64,000 bases of DNA, taken from NCBI RefSeq assembly GCF_000975265.2, contig NZ_CP083405.1:1054001-1118000 (forward strand), written 5' to 3'. Below the pieces are notes generated by a model, which worked only from the letters and a program-made list of their open reading frames with translations, did not search any database and had not been told where the DNA came from. How positions within the stretch are numbered: the stretch's first letter is position 1; each line of letters begins with the position of its first letter. Position numbers and translations under genes: made by a program. This document shows positions 19,235 to 28,889 of the stretch, piece after piece. This DNA comes from Mycobacterium lepromatosis. GTDB lineage: Bacteria; Actinomycetota; Actinomycetes; Mycobacteriales; Mycobacteriaceae.

Positions 19235-20400
19235 CCCTCAACGCGGCGAAGGAACACAGTACCGACCAGTCGATCTCCCAAGCATTTATGATCTCAGTGT
19301 AAGTGCGCACCGTAGCGCTGAACCGCGGGTGTCCTTCACCAGCCACACCACGGCCGGCCAACCGCAGGCTTCATTCTTTGCCGGTGGCCAGCGTCGGCTC
19401 CATAGCGACGCCTGACCACAATCCCAAGCCGTGCAGCGGCCGACACGCCGTCGCCAATCAGTCATCCGCAGACAGCGACACAGATGCACGCACAATTAAG
19501 CCGATCGAGCCTGGAATTCCCCACGGGCCAACATGTAAACAACCGTCGTACCGATTGCCGAGGTCAACGGGTTGCTACCGAACGTCGAACCGTGCTCACC
19601 GGAATGAAACACACCGAGAAGCCCGGGGTCTGCGACCACCGCCGACAGTGGAACCTCGCCGACGCTGAACACCTTACCAAGCAGACAAAGAGTCAATGCT
19701 ACGCCCCCAGGGGGTCACGCACAAAAATATAGCCGGTGCGGGCCAACTCGACTGGATTTTGTCGGCGATCATCAGCACGTTGTGCTCGCTGCCTAATGCC
19801 TGCACGGCCAGCAGGTAGTCGTCTGGAGGAACAATGATGTCGGCCTCTCCTAGGAGAGGCTCAAGTCGCACCACGATGGTGTTGTCGTCGATCGCTTCAG
19901 CCGAAGCCGCGGTATCATCGAACGACATCCTGATGTTAAAAGCTCAACTCTGCGTAGCACTACTGGATCAGACGAAAATCTGCCGCCGCTGATCATGCAA
20001 CCATGGAAGTTGTTGTCGGCCAAGATAATGTGTTCCTGACACTAGGGAACGCCTTTGACCTCTGCTACCCTACTTGCGGGTGACCTTGAGGCAGTTTTCC
20101 ACTGCTTCAGCGCCGGAGTTCATCGGCAACACCACGTCTTTTCCGCACAACTGGACAAGCGCAGCGGAAAACGATCCGACATTGTCGGAATGGAAAGCCC
20201 GACTCACCAATCATAACGGTGTCGAGTTGAGCGTGGGCCACCGCAATGAGCTCGACGGCAGGCGCTACCTGGATTGCTTGGCCGCCTATTCGGCGGCCAA
20301 GCAATCCAGGTAGCGCCTGCCGTCGAGATCGGTGATCCACGCGCCCCAACTCTTGCTGTTATCACCAATACTATCGTATAGTTATACGTTGCATTCTTGT
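19235..20400 (-). pseudogene. rocD: rocD ornithine aminotransferase remnant (Rv2321c/Rv2322c)
   Basis: The N-terminal motif GAWITDLDGRRYLDCLAA is readable on the minus strand near 20290-20345, followed after a break by VAHAQLDTVMIGESG. Downstream pieces include PPDDYLLAVQALGSEHNVL, VGSTVVYMLA with RGEFQARS, and VLVKDT-type C-terminal sequence. These fit ornithine-oxo-acid transaminase, a PLP enzyme. The active-site lysine segment is not recoverable. The sequence between DCLAA and VAHAQ is replaced by one arm of a 36-bp inverted repeat (20251-20327). Confidence 0.7.
20251..20327. repeat. Perfect inverted repeat, 36-bp arms, 5-base loop
   Basis: Positions 20251-20286 are the exact reverse complement of 20292-20327, with loop TATTC at 20287-20291. 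On the minus strand the high-coordinate arm encodes the native rocD motif DLDGRRYLDCLAA. The low-coordinate arm sits where YSAVNxGHRNP should be and is a fold-back copy. As RNA or single-stranded DNA it would form a very stable hairpin. Confidence 0.97.
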
Positions 20401-20419
20401 CCGTTAAAGCAATCACCTC

Positions 20420-20900
20420 TTAAGTTTGTTCTGTGGCCACAAGCTCCTAAGCTGGAGCGTCGAAAATTGCCATGGGAAAACATCCGACATGCAACACTTG
20501 ACCGAACTACCGTCAAAGCCTATTTCACGAAGCTGTGTAGCTAAATCTGTTGCAACAGAATGAAGAACAACGTGTAAGCCATAAGACATGATTTAATACC
20601 CCGAAACACATAGACATCGGCGTTAGCGAACACAATGGTGTAGGGAAAAAGCGCGTACAGTTGATCCTGCATAGTTGTACTGGGCCCCGGAGAGTAGAAC
20701 GCAATTATACGGTAATATCTAGAATCCCTAGCGCGGCGTCTTAAGTAATAGAAACCGGAACCGACCAGTTCGAGGGAAAGCACCGACTTCCCCAGTGCCA
20801 CGGAGATTTCGGCGTGTGCGCTACAGTAGGCACGAAATCCTCATCACGCCAACACTATTGCCCCCATCAACAATACTTCTCTCTGTCTCTCATTGACGCG
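20420..20900 (-). pseudogene. Dimethylargininase/arginine deiminase-like remnant (Rv2323c)
   Basis: The minus-strand frame at 20541-20801 reads VGSGFYYLRRRARD, IIAFYSPGPSTTMQDQLYAL, FPYTIVFANADVYVF, which follows the DDAH-like family block FYHLDTALAVL ... YYPEAFSPGS ... LFPDAI ... ADA. The position upstream of rocD is as in Mtb. The N-terminal half is not recognisable. The AT-rich composition of 20380-20740 shows advanced decay. Confidence 0.5.
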
Positions 20901-21184
20901 ACGAGTGGTCACTAGCTGATTGCATATACTCGACTCCGAAATAGGTCGGCGAGGTCATCGCATATCGACGCGATCGGGGTGTGTTGCCTTACTGCTTGTC
21001 GGCTTGCCACGCCAAAGTTCTCGACCGAGAACAGGCGGTCTTGACATAGTAATCCGTCATGAATAAAAAATAATTTTTTCTTGATTGACAAGCAAAACGA
21101 CAACCATTTTTTAATAGCGAATTCGTAGCGAATGATTTGCATCTGCGACGATCTATTGCACAAAAGGATAAGTGCAAGGGAGCG

Positions 21185-21639
21185 ATGTTGAATCTCCTAG
21201 ATAACACCAACGAGCATATCTTCGTCGAGCTGGCCAAGCATGCGCGAGCCACCTGTACCGAGATCAGACAGCAGGTGAATTTGTCCGCACCGGCAGTCAA
21301 ACGATGTGTCGATCGGATACTTGAAAAGGACGTGACCAAGGACTTCACCACTAGCGTCAACCGCAATACTTTAGACTGTAACACCCAGGCCGATGATATA
21401 TGGTTTTTGCCACAGCAGGATTGCTCACGATCAGTTGCAGACAGCGTGGGTGAATATCCCCCTATGGTTAACAGTATCGCTGACGGTTACCGGAACGTCT
21501 GACGCCTTCCTTCCACTTGTTCGCCCGTAACATGCAGCACTTGGTGACAGCGTTCGAACGCATCTTTTCAAACGCTGATATCGAGCACAGTGAAAGCATC
21601 GTCGTTCTATCGAACCTCATCGACCGCATACGAACCTAG
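21185..21639 (+). pseudogene. AsnC/Lrp-family regulator remnant (Rv2324)
   Basis: ATG 21185 begins MLNLLDNTNEHIFVELAKHA, RATCTEIRQQVNLSAPAVKR and VDRILEKDVTKDFTT, an Lrp-type helix-turn-helix. After frameshifts the ligand-binding part is seen as GTSDAFLP and the C-terminus ESIVVLSNLIDRIRT before TAG at 21637-21639. The length matches the ~148-residue Rv2324. It is divergent from the roc remnants, which it probably controlled. Confidence 0.75.
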
Positions 21640-21879
21640 TGTACCAAGTGGCTGGTTGTCCCACCCATCAGACGCGTCAACCCAAATGTCGATGTGATTC
21701 GCCATATGCGATATACGTAGTATTCTTTCGTATACCGAATTGGTCCTAATGTGCTTAAGCTGCATCCGCAGGTGCTGGAACAGATCGCGCGGTGCATGTC
21801 GGCCACCCGCTTACTTTATGCGAAAAACTATCTTCTGGATTTACGGACTCAAACGCTTAGACGTAATCTAAGGATACGA

Positions 21880-22780
21880 TCTTGATAAGGACTGCGGCCA
21901 GCGTCCTACTCGCGGCGTCATCAATATAATCGATATTGGCTTGGGGAGATTGACGAGTGTTAGTTGCTCATCCGGTAAGTAGACCGCCATGATTTCGTGA
22001 CCGGGCAAAGTGCCGTTGTGCCCGATCCATACGGCAAAGTTACAGATTCCCAACCAATATCAGATCTTTACTGGAACGCTGGCTCATCCACAGTCTCCAG
22101 TCGTTACCGTTGCATCTCCGGATTGAACAGCTCGCCGATGGTGGACCGTGACCGTCCAGAAGTGCCAGTATTCGAGCGTGGAAATCATCGTCCCGGCGGT
22201 CCAGACTGAGGACGGACCCAGTCGGTTTCCGTGGCCTCCCGCACCGGTTTGCAGTTAAAATGGGCGTAGCCTCGAGTGTGCGGCTCAGGAACTACCCGTT
22301 CGTTATAGGAAAACTGATATGAATCACTATAAGCGGTGTGATGATGCGTTCCAGCAGATAGTCGCTGCGCGACTATCTGCTGACCTTTTCCACCACCAGA
22401 CCCAGCAGAATAGTCATCGGTGTTAAAGTAGTGCAATGCCTCTCCAGCTAACACTACGGTAGCCGAGATAATGCGTATACGAGCAGCTTCCGAGGACTGA
22501 AGTGGCGATGTAGATCAACAAAATATGCTTGCCTAAAAGCCTGATCGTTGGCGTATTTACTAAAGTTCGCTCTGCCTCTTTGCCAACTATAGCAAGGTAA
22601 CTCGGTCCTCCAACAGGGATACCGTCGAGATACTTGACGATCGGATCATCGATGTGGGCCCTGGCCCTGATCGGCAAACTGCGGCAACGCCTCACGGTCA
22701 GGGATGTGCCTGGCGGCATGGGTATTCCGCGTACCGAGGTCGACTTTTCATCTTGGTGAATAACGATTCTGTCGCGTTTT
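21880..22780 (-). pseudogene. Serine hydrolase (beta-lactamase/PBP-like) remnant
   Basis: Minus-strand pieces SDSYQFSYNERVVPEPHTRG, YAHFNCKP, then FAVWIGHNGTLPGHEIMAVY and LPDEQLTLV, fit class C beta-lactamase-like serine hydrolases, where HNGxxPG is the third (KTG-equivalent) box. A segment near 22640-22700 (GTSLTVRRCRSLPIRARA) would lie in the N-terminal part. The SxxK box is not readable. A 14-bp inverted repeat at 22352-22382 interrupts it. Multiple frameshifts. Confidence 0.55.
22352..22382. repeat. Perfect inverted repeat, 14-bp arms, 3-base loop
   Basis: CAGCAGATAGTCGC (22352-22365) is followed by TGC and its exact reverse complement (22369-22382). It lies inside the serine-hydrolase remnant, not at a gene end, so a terminator role is unlikely. 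Confidence 0.9.
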
Positions 22781-22784
22781 GCCC

Positions 22785-23115
22785 TAGACCGGCTGCCGGC
22801 GGACCACATCACCATCTAACTGATGTCCGAGGACCTCGGCGTCGGGTCGACGACCAAGATGTGACCGGTGCCATTACGTAATCCGCGGTTCGTTGTGGAC
22901 GTGAATCTTCGTCGGCTGGCTCGTCTACTTCAAGTACTCAGCCTCGACTTGTGATGATCAATTGACGCCGATGACAAGACCCGGGCTGACATCAGCCTCG
23001 AACAGCAAAGGATCCTGCTTACCCACGAACGTGCCCTGCTGAAGTGCAGGACAGTCAAGCGTAGGTTATTCTGCCAACTTCCAGCATACCCACGAACAGA
23101 TGGTCAAGGTGATCA
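22785..23115. other. No recognisable gene
   Basis: About 330 bases between the serine-hydrolase remnant and repeat copy 2. A ten-base direct repeat (ACCCACGAAC, near 23020 and 23088) is the only structure noted. Confidence 0.35.
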
Positions 23116-23751
23116 CCGTTGTTGTTGTGTGGTGGCCGGGGGTGTTGGTGTTTGTGGCAGGAATTGTTGGTCGGTTTCATAGGTGGCAGGTGAAGTAGTG
23201 TTCTGGTGTGCCATCGCTGGCCGATACGGTCGGGAGTTTGGTGGGCTAGCCTAGATCTTGTTGGCGCTGGGTGTTGGGGGCGCTTTCGGGTGCATGCTAT
23301 GGCTGTGGGGTGTCTGTTTGTTCACCGGCCCTCGGCCAGCCGGTGTGCCCCCGGCTGTGTTGGTGCCGTGTTGGTTTCACAGTTCGTCGATGACCTCGCA
23401 GCCGGTGATGACGCGTACGGCGGTGCTCTAGCCTAGGGCAGTACTTGACTTTTTGTGGAGATCGACCGCGGAAGGAAGATAAAAGCCATCCACGGCGTGA
23501 TCTGGTGACTTATGCGCGTGGCGGGCTAACACATCACCAGAAAAGCGCAACTGATCCCCGGCCACCCGCCACACCATACGCACCCCCAGCATCGCCAGCT
23601 TCGATGTCGCGGCCGGCGACCAACACCAACTACTCGGCGGCCCTTGCAAGCAGCCCACCTACGCCGCGACCAACCCTAAACCACCAACACAACCCACACC
23701 ACCGATCCCCACCACACCCCTCAACCACACAAAAATCAACAACACCCTAGG
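23116..23751 (-). repeat. Dispersed repeat, copy 2 (inverted partner at 2122-2780)
   Basis: Reverse complement of copy 1 with only scattered base changes and a missing ~12-bp internal duplication. Its edges (CCGTTGTTGTTG and CCTAGG) match those of copy 1. The high similarity, in contrast with the decay of the surrounding genes, suggests recent spread or gene conversion between copies. Confidence 0.85.
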
Positions 23752-23959
23752 CTTCAATTACCCCAGCGATGCACCGTTCAATACTGGCTCGCACGGAAGC
23801 CGGCATCGACGGTGATCAGACAAATGAACAGGTAGTCGGTGAGAACTGCTGACTAGCCGCTTGAGGTCCACCTTCCTTGCGCCCACGGCTTCGAGGACAA
23901 GCGCCAAGGCTGCGTGCAGTGCTACTCGGATAGAACCGGCTGCCTAGTGTCTGAGCTCA

Positions 23960-25930
23960 CGACGCCGGTGTCGCTAACACCCAGCGCGAGGGCACCAGCC
24001 GGGCCAGTTGGTCCAGGAAGATCCGATTGGTAAGTGGGGTTATATTTACCGGAATGAACCAGCTGCAACATGCAAGGTCACTACGAGCAGTGGCATGATC
24101 TGCTTGTGAGAGTTGGCCATGGCCAACAGTACCCAACCTAAGATTGCGCACGTCACAAAGGTCGCGACCTCAGCGACGAACAGCTCCAGAGTGGGATGGC
24201 CGAACACCGCACCACGCCAGGTTGGGTGCTTTTGCCCAAGATCACGTTGGCGTCGCGATTGTTGATTGGATAATGGCAAACTTAACTATAAATGGCATCT
24301 TGGCCGCTAGATAAGCTGATGTTTTATAGGGCCAACCGCTTGCTCGCTGCAGACGATAATGCTCTTGAGGACGAGGTCGCGGATCGTGAGTGCAGTGCCA
24401 AGGAACACTGCAGCGAGATCGAGCAGCGTTAAGATATGCGCGGCTTTGTTGGGTTCTGAGTTCATTGGGTCATCGGGGTTGAATCCGGTGCTGCTGGGCT
24501 AGTCCAGGATGAGCCGCGACGGTCCGGTAAGCAGTTCAAGTTCCCGCCCGCGGTGAGTTTGCGTTGGCCGCCGGAGAGCTTGTCGATTTGGATGTCGGTG
24601 TGCCGAGCTAGCTCGAATTCTTCGAGTATCTGGGTCCGATTGGCTTTGCTGGTGTTGGGGGGCAACCGAAGTTCGGTCGCGTAGCCGAGGGCCTGGTTGA
24701 CCGTTAACTGGCGGTGCATGACGTCGTCATAGGGGCATGACGATCCTGCTGCGCATCGACGTACTTGGTGTGAATGTTGTCGCCATCGAAGGTCACCGAG
24801 TCGGAATTCGGACCGTTGTATCCCGCGATCAGCCTGGACAGTGTGGTCTTGCCGGTGCCGGACCCGCCAATGATGGCGGTCAACCTCCCGAGGCGGGCGG
24901 TGAGTGTGAGCTGGTCGAGCAGTGCTTTCCGTGGTGCGCCTGGGAAGCACACCCGTTCACCGCCAGGCTGCCGCCGCGTGCCGCGGATTCGTTGCGGAGA
25001 ACCAGGGTGTCTTGGGTGAGTATCAGGTCGACGTTGCCGATGAAGACCATATCGCCTTCGTTCAGCACAACGGACCCCACACTGGCCGCTTTGATGACGG
25101 TCCCGTTGACGCTGTGCGCATCGCGGATATCAGTGCCCAACGTTGTCCGAGTCAAAACGCATTATCAGCGTGATGCTAAGACATCTTGGATGAGGATATC
25201 ATTGTCGGTCGTACAGCCTATGGTTGCCGCGCTGACCGGCTTTTGCAGCACCCCGGACTTGGACGACAAAATGGCGTGGATCATTTTTGTTGTCAGATTC
25301 GATAGCTTCAGTGGTTTGGTGAATCCAAGCTACATATGGATCTGGGTGGGCGGCGTAGAGGAACCTACGCTGGGCTAGATACGGGTGCTGATGTAAGTTG
25401 GTTGGTAGTCGCGTTGAGCTAGCAAAATGCGGGCGGCCGCGCCGGATGTATTAGATTAGGTTGTTCTGGTGATCCTAGTGGCGGGAGTGCTCCGGGGTAG
25501 CGTCCCGACGCTGGTTGGCGAGGCCTAATTGGGTTGACATCCAGACTGCGACGTTCCAGGGCCTGGCTAAACTGTTCCGGATGACTGGAGCCGCTGCGGC
25601 TAATCTGCTTGATGCGCATCGACTTGGTTTGTGGTGGGATCACTGTCATCCCCACACAAGTCGCCCCATCTCGAACTTCAGCACTGGCTCGTCGGGATTT
25701 CCGATGTTGATACTTTGCTCGCCGTCGATGTTGACCATAGGGACGTGCCTCCCGTTGGTGAAAGTCCCATCCAGCGAGTCGTTATCGATCGCCAGGCATT
25801 TGCCCTGGTAGAGACGCATCAACAGATGAGCACGCGGAATTAGCGGGTACGCGATACGCGTGTCGGCTCGGAGGTCGCGTCCGACCACCACGTCATGGCC
25901 TGTTGTGAACGTTCACGCCAAACCATCGTG
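23960..25930 (-). pseudogene. FHA-domain ABC exporter remnant (Rv1747)
   Basis: Read leftwards, the order is: a first FHA domain (VVGRDLRADTRIAYPLIPRA, AIDNDSLDGTFTNGRHVPM, INIGNPDEPVLKFEMG at 25650-25890), a second FHA region near 25030-25160 (NVDLILTQDTLVLR), an ABC domain (Walker A GGSGTGKTTLSRLIAGYN; signature LSGGQRK near 24560-24590), then membrane helices (ALTIRDL near 24370, MPLLVVTLHVAAGSF, LVPSRWVLATPAS). This is the 865-residue Rv1747 layout, a PknF substrate. Many frameshifts; the Walker A glycine spacing is altered. Confidence 0.78.
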
Positions 25931-26069
25931 CCATACGGTTAGCGCCGGTGGAATCATCGGTCCAACTGTAGCTCGTAGCATGATCGCAGCATTTGTCGCG
26001 AACGATGTCGTAAGCCGCTGAAGATCTGCTTTGCGTAGCGCATATGCAGGTGCCGGGCTAAGACTCAGC

Positions 26070-27022
26070 ATCAGCGGGGCAACCCGTCGAGTGTCCCGGT
26101 CACGACGCAACGGGTGTGCGTGTAGTCTGGCTAGCATGTACTGGTTGCAGTGCGTGCATGCCGAACGTACTTGCTTCTGATCACAGTGGGCCCGCGATCC
26201 AGTTGACTAAATTGGCCAAATTGGGTTTGGCAAGTAGCATCCCGGGCCACTGCGACGGACTCTATGCTCCTCGCCATCGTTAGATCCAACGCTTATCGGC
26301 TGGTGATGTCGTAGAGCAAAACTAGTGACTTGATCACAGCGCGTAGCTCATCAATGCGCCGCAGCGCCGTATCGACACACTGTCGCCCAACCGGTGATAG
26401 TTCGGTGTCAGCCAACGCCTCGCGACCTGTCGAACTCGCTATCTTGATGGTTGGCCATCGGCGACAGAAATGCACTCGCCAAAATAGTTTTAGCCCCGAG
26501 TGGAATTTCGACATTGTCGAAACTGGTGTTGACGGCCAGGCAGGTGGCAAGCCAGCACATCGTCGATTTCCTCGCGGGTCTTGTGAATGAAGGCCAGTGG
26601 GACATCACCCCGTGCGTCGGCCCATTTCTCGGCGATCCGCATCCAGATCGGATTGAAGAACCACACTGGCGCCAAGGCAGTGGCCTTGTTGGAGTGAGCA
26701 TCGGCTACCGGACCCCGCATAACTGATCTGCGCGCTCACCGACGCGCCCTCCGCGTGGATCCCTTCGGTCAGCCAACATAACCCGGTTACTGTCTCCGGA
26801 AGCATCCAGATTTGATTGCCGTTGGTGTGGCCATCAGGGGAAGAGCGCAATATGCGACGGTGGTTATGCCCACCCCGCCGTTTGCTGGTGGTATTCGATC
26901 AAGTCATCGTTCACCAGTGCATCTGGCGTGCGCGTCTCGAATGTCGCGGCCTTGATGACACGGTTACACAGCGTGAACGGATCGAGTTGAGCTCGGCTGA
27001 ACGCGTCCGGCGTGTCGGCCAT
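26070..27022 (-). pseudogene. NADH:flavin oxidoreductase (OYE family) remnant (Rv3359)
   Basis: ATG 27022 starts [20 protein letters not shown], then RVIKAATFETRTPDALV, the Old Yellow Enzyme N-terminus. Later pieces are NGNQIWMLPETVTGL, GASVSAQISYAG, KATALAPVWFFNPIWMRIAE and, at the C-terminal end near 26130-26160, the CTHCNQYM block. In Mtb Rv3359 also points away from folD, but the relJK toxin-antitoxin pair (Rv3357-Rv3358) lies between them there. Here only about 70 bases separate the two genes. Frameshifts throughout. Confidence 0.68.
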
Positions 27023-27093
27023 ATCTGGAGCCTAACCGCCTGCAACGGATCGTGAATATACCGACTCCGGTAGACTATGCCAGACTGTCCGAC

Positions 27094-27942
27094 GTGGGCG
27101 CAGTCACGCTGGACGGCAAGGCCATCCGAGACGAGATCCTCATCGACCTCAAGCAACGTGTGGCCTCATTAATTGAATCCGGTCGCACGCCCGGACTGGG
27201 CACCGTCCTGGTCGGTGACGATCCCGGATCACAGGTCTATGTTCGTGGCAAGCACGCCGACTGCGTGAAGGTGGGCATCGCATCGATTCGCCGCGATTTG
27301 CCCGCCGACATCACGACAGCCGCGCTGCATGACACCATCGAGGAACTGAACGCCAACCCCGCTTGTACCGGCTATATCGTGCAGTTGCCGCTGCCTAAGT
27401 ACCTGGACGAGAATACGGCGTTGGAGCGTATCGACCCGGCCAAGGACGCCGACGGACTGCACCCGACGAACCTCGGTCGGCTAGTGCTGTCCGCCCCGGC
27501 GCCGCTGCCGTGTACCGCGCGTGGCATTGTGCACCTACTACGGCGCTACGGCGTCGAGATCGCCGGCGCACACGTTGTAATCATCGGGCGCGGTGTTACG
27601 GTTGGTCGCCCGCTGGGGCTGCTGCTTACACGCCGCTTCGAGAACGCCACGGTGACTTTGTGCCACAAAGGAACTCGCAATCTGGCCGCGTTAACCAAGC
27701 AGGCCGACATCATTGTAGCCGCCGTAGGTGTGCCATATCTGCTGACCGCAGATATGGTGCGTCCCGGCGCTGTGGTGGTCGACGTCGGTGTCAGCCGGAT
27801 CGAGACTAGGCTCGTCGGCGACGTGCATCCGGATGTCTGGGAGGTCGCCGGTCACGTCTCACCGAATCCTGGTGGTGTTGGCCCGCTTACCCGGGTGTTT
27901 CTGTTGACCAACGTTGTCGAATTGGCCGAAGGGCGGCAATAA
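27094..27942 (+). CDS. folD: FolD, methylenetetrahydrofolate dehydrogenase/cyclohydrolase
   Basis: Bifunctional enzyme that converts 5,10-methylene-THF to 10-formyl-THF using NADP, in the cytosol. 282 residues from GTG 27094, which matches the start [14 protein letters not shown] and the ~281-residue length of Rv3356c. The frame is open back to 27052, but that extension is not conserved. The catalytic Tyr49-x3-Lys53 lies in YVRGKHADC, the substrate loop is VQLPLPK, and the NADP-binding turn is [11 protein letters not shown]. The C-terminal PGGVGPLTR motif is intact. A DUF3017 gene follows after two bases. Confidence 0.97.
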   Translation: MGAVTLDGKAIRDEILIDLKQRVASLIESGRTPGLGTVLVGDDPGSQVYVRGKHADCVKVGIASIRRDLPADITTAALHDTIEELNANPACTGYIVQLPLPKYLDENTALERIDPAKDADGLHPTNLGRLVLSAPAPLPCTARGIVHLLRRYGVEIAGAHVVIIGRGVTVGRPLGLLLTRRFENATVTLCHKGTRNLAALTKQADIIVAAVGVPYLLTADMVRPGAVVVDVGVSRIETRLVGDVHPDVWEVAGHVSPNPGGVGPLTRVFLLTNVVELAEGRQ

Positions 27943-27944
27943 AC

Positions 27945-28220
27945 GTGCGTGCGACGTTGCGATCGCAATGGCCGATTCTCCTGGTTGCGATGATCTTCGC
28001 TGCAGCTTTCGTGCTGGTGGGGGCAAACTTCTGGCGTCGTGGTGCGCTACTGATCGGTATCGGTGTTGGCGTAGCAGCGGTGCTGCGACTGGTGTTATCC
28101 GACGACCGAGCTGGCCTGTTGATGGTGCGCGGCAAGAGTATCGACTTGGTGACAACGGCGTTAGTCGGTACCGCGATGGTCTACATCGCGTCGACCATCG
28201 ACCCGCTGGGCACCGGCTAG
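27945..28220 (+). CDS. Small membrane protein, DUF3017 (Rv3355c type)
   Basis: 91 residues from GTG 27945, two bases after the folD stop, so probably translated with it. Three hydrophobic helices are visible: ILLVAMIFAAAFVLVGANFW, LLIGIGVGVAAVLRLVL and LVTTALVGTAMVYIAS. The family is actinobacterial, of unknown function, and constantly found after folD. Its TAG overlaps the TAG of the convergent DUF732 gene by two bases. Confidence 0.85.
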   Translation: MRATLRSQWPILLVAMIFAAAFVLVGANFWRRGALLIGIGVGVAAVLRLVLSDDRAGLLMVRGKSIDLVTTALVGTAMVYIASTIDPLGTG

Positions 28221-28633
28221 ATTCCCGGTACACCCGGGCCTGACGGCAGACTGGGGATGTTGCCGCTGGCTACGTTGGCCATCAACGTGGGACAGTATAT
28301 TGAAATCGCGATCCTGGCGAAGGTTTCCGCCATCTGCGGGGACATGCTGCTGTTTCCCCGAATGCGCTGTACGGCAGCGGCGAAGTTGCCACCCGATTTG
28401 GCGAGTATCGGGCAGACGTACTGGCCCAGTGTCATCGCGCTTCTTGGTTCGCCGAAGTTGACGCCGGCGTGATTCAGTGCGTTGATGAAGTTATCGTCAA
28501 TTGTGTCCGCCTCGGATGATACTTCAAACGCTGCTGCGGTGAAAAGGGCGGTGGTCGCCACCAGCAGTCCAATGGTCAATGGCTGAAGGCGAAATAGCCA
28601 AATCCAGTGGTCACTTCTCGCCGGCGTGTTCAT
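28217..28633 (-). CDS. Secreted DUF732 protein (Rv3354 type)
   Basis: 138 residues with an N-terminal hydrophobic segment (LQPLTIGLLVATTALFTAAA) that may act as signal peptide. The mature part has the DUF732 pattern: DDNFINALNHAGVNFGEP, LGQYVCPILAK, a second cysteine in SIYCPTLMA, and a proline/glycine-rich end. The two cysteines probably form a disulfide outside the cell. Convergent with the DUF3017 gene, as in Mtb. The predicted signal peptide is less canonical than in Rv3354, and start choice could change it. Function unknown. Confidence 0.8.
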   Translation of the reverse strand: MNTPARSDHWIWLFRLQPLTIGLLVATTALFTAAAFEVSSEADTIDDNFINALNHAGVNFGEPRSAMTLGQYVCPILAKSGGNFAAAVQRIRGNSSMSPQMAETFARIAISIYCPTLMANVASGNIPSLPSGPGVPGI

Positions 28634-28889
28634 GACAGGCTCCCCAGTTTTGGAGTGTCTTTAGGGCACTCAACATCAACCTTAGGAACATTGATCTATA
28701 GCAGTCACATTTGCAGCACATGGAGATAAATTTTTGCGCAATTATACGTTTCATGTCCCGCCGTGAGCTAGGGATATCGGATTAGTAGATCACGAGCGGT
28801 GCAGTGTGTTTAGGGCGGATCTAAGCCACACGGTGATCTGGACACGTGCCATGGCAAAGGATTTTCATATGTGCGCTTGCTAAGAGTCT

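Noticed and set aside
19843..19860. 18-bp perfect palindrome GCCTCTCCTAGGAGAGGC in the rocD fossil
   Set aside because: Without loop and short; could be chance or a minor fold-back, so not counted with the main set.
23206..23436. 76-codon frame identical in both repeat copies
   Set aside because: Identity follows from the repeat itself. The sequence is low-complexity, lacks a ribosome site and matches no family.
26293..26550. Minus-strand 85-codon frame resembling a nitrate-sensing (NIT) helix of a sensor kinase
   Set aside because: Frames around it clearly follow a flavin oxidoreductase of the OYE family in order (NQIWMLPETV, ALAPVWFFNP, FLSPMANHQD), so this frame is a shadow.
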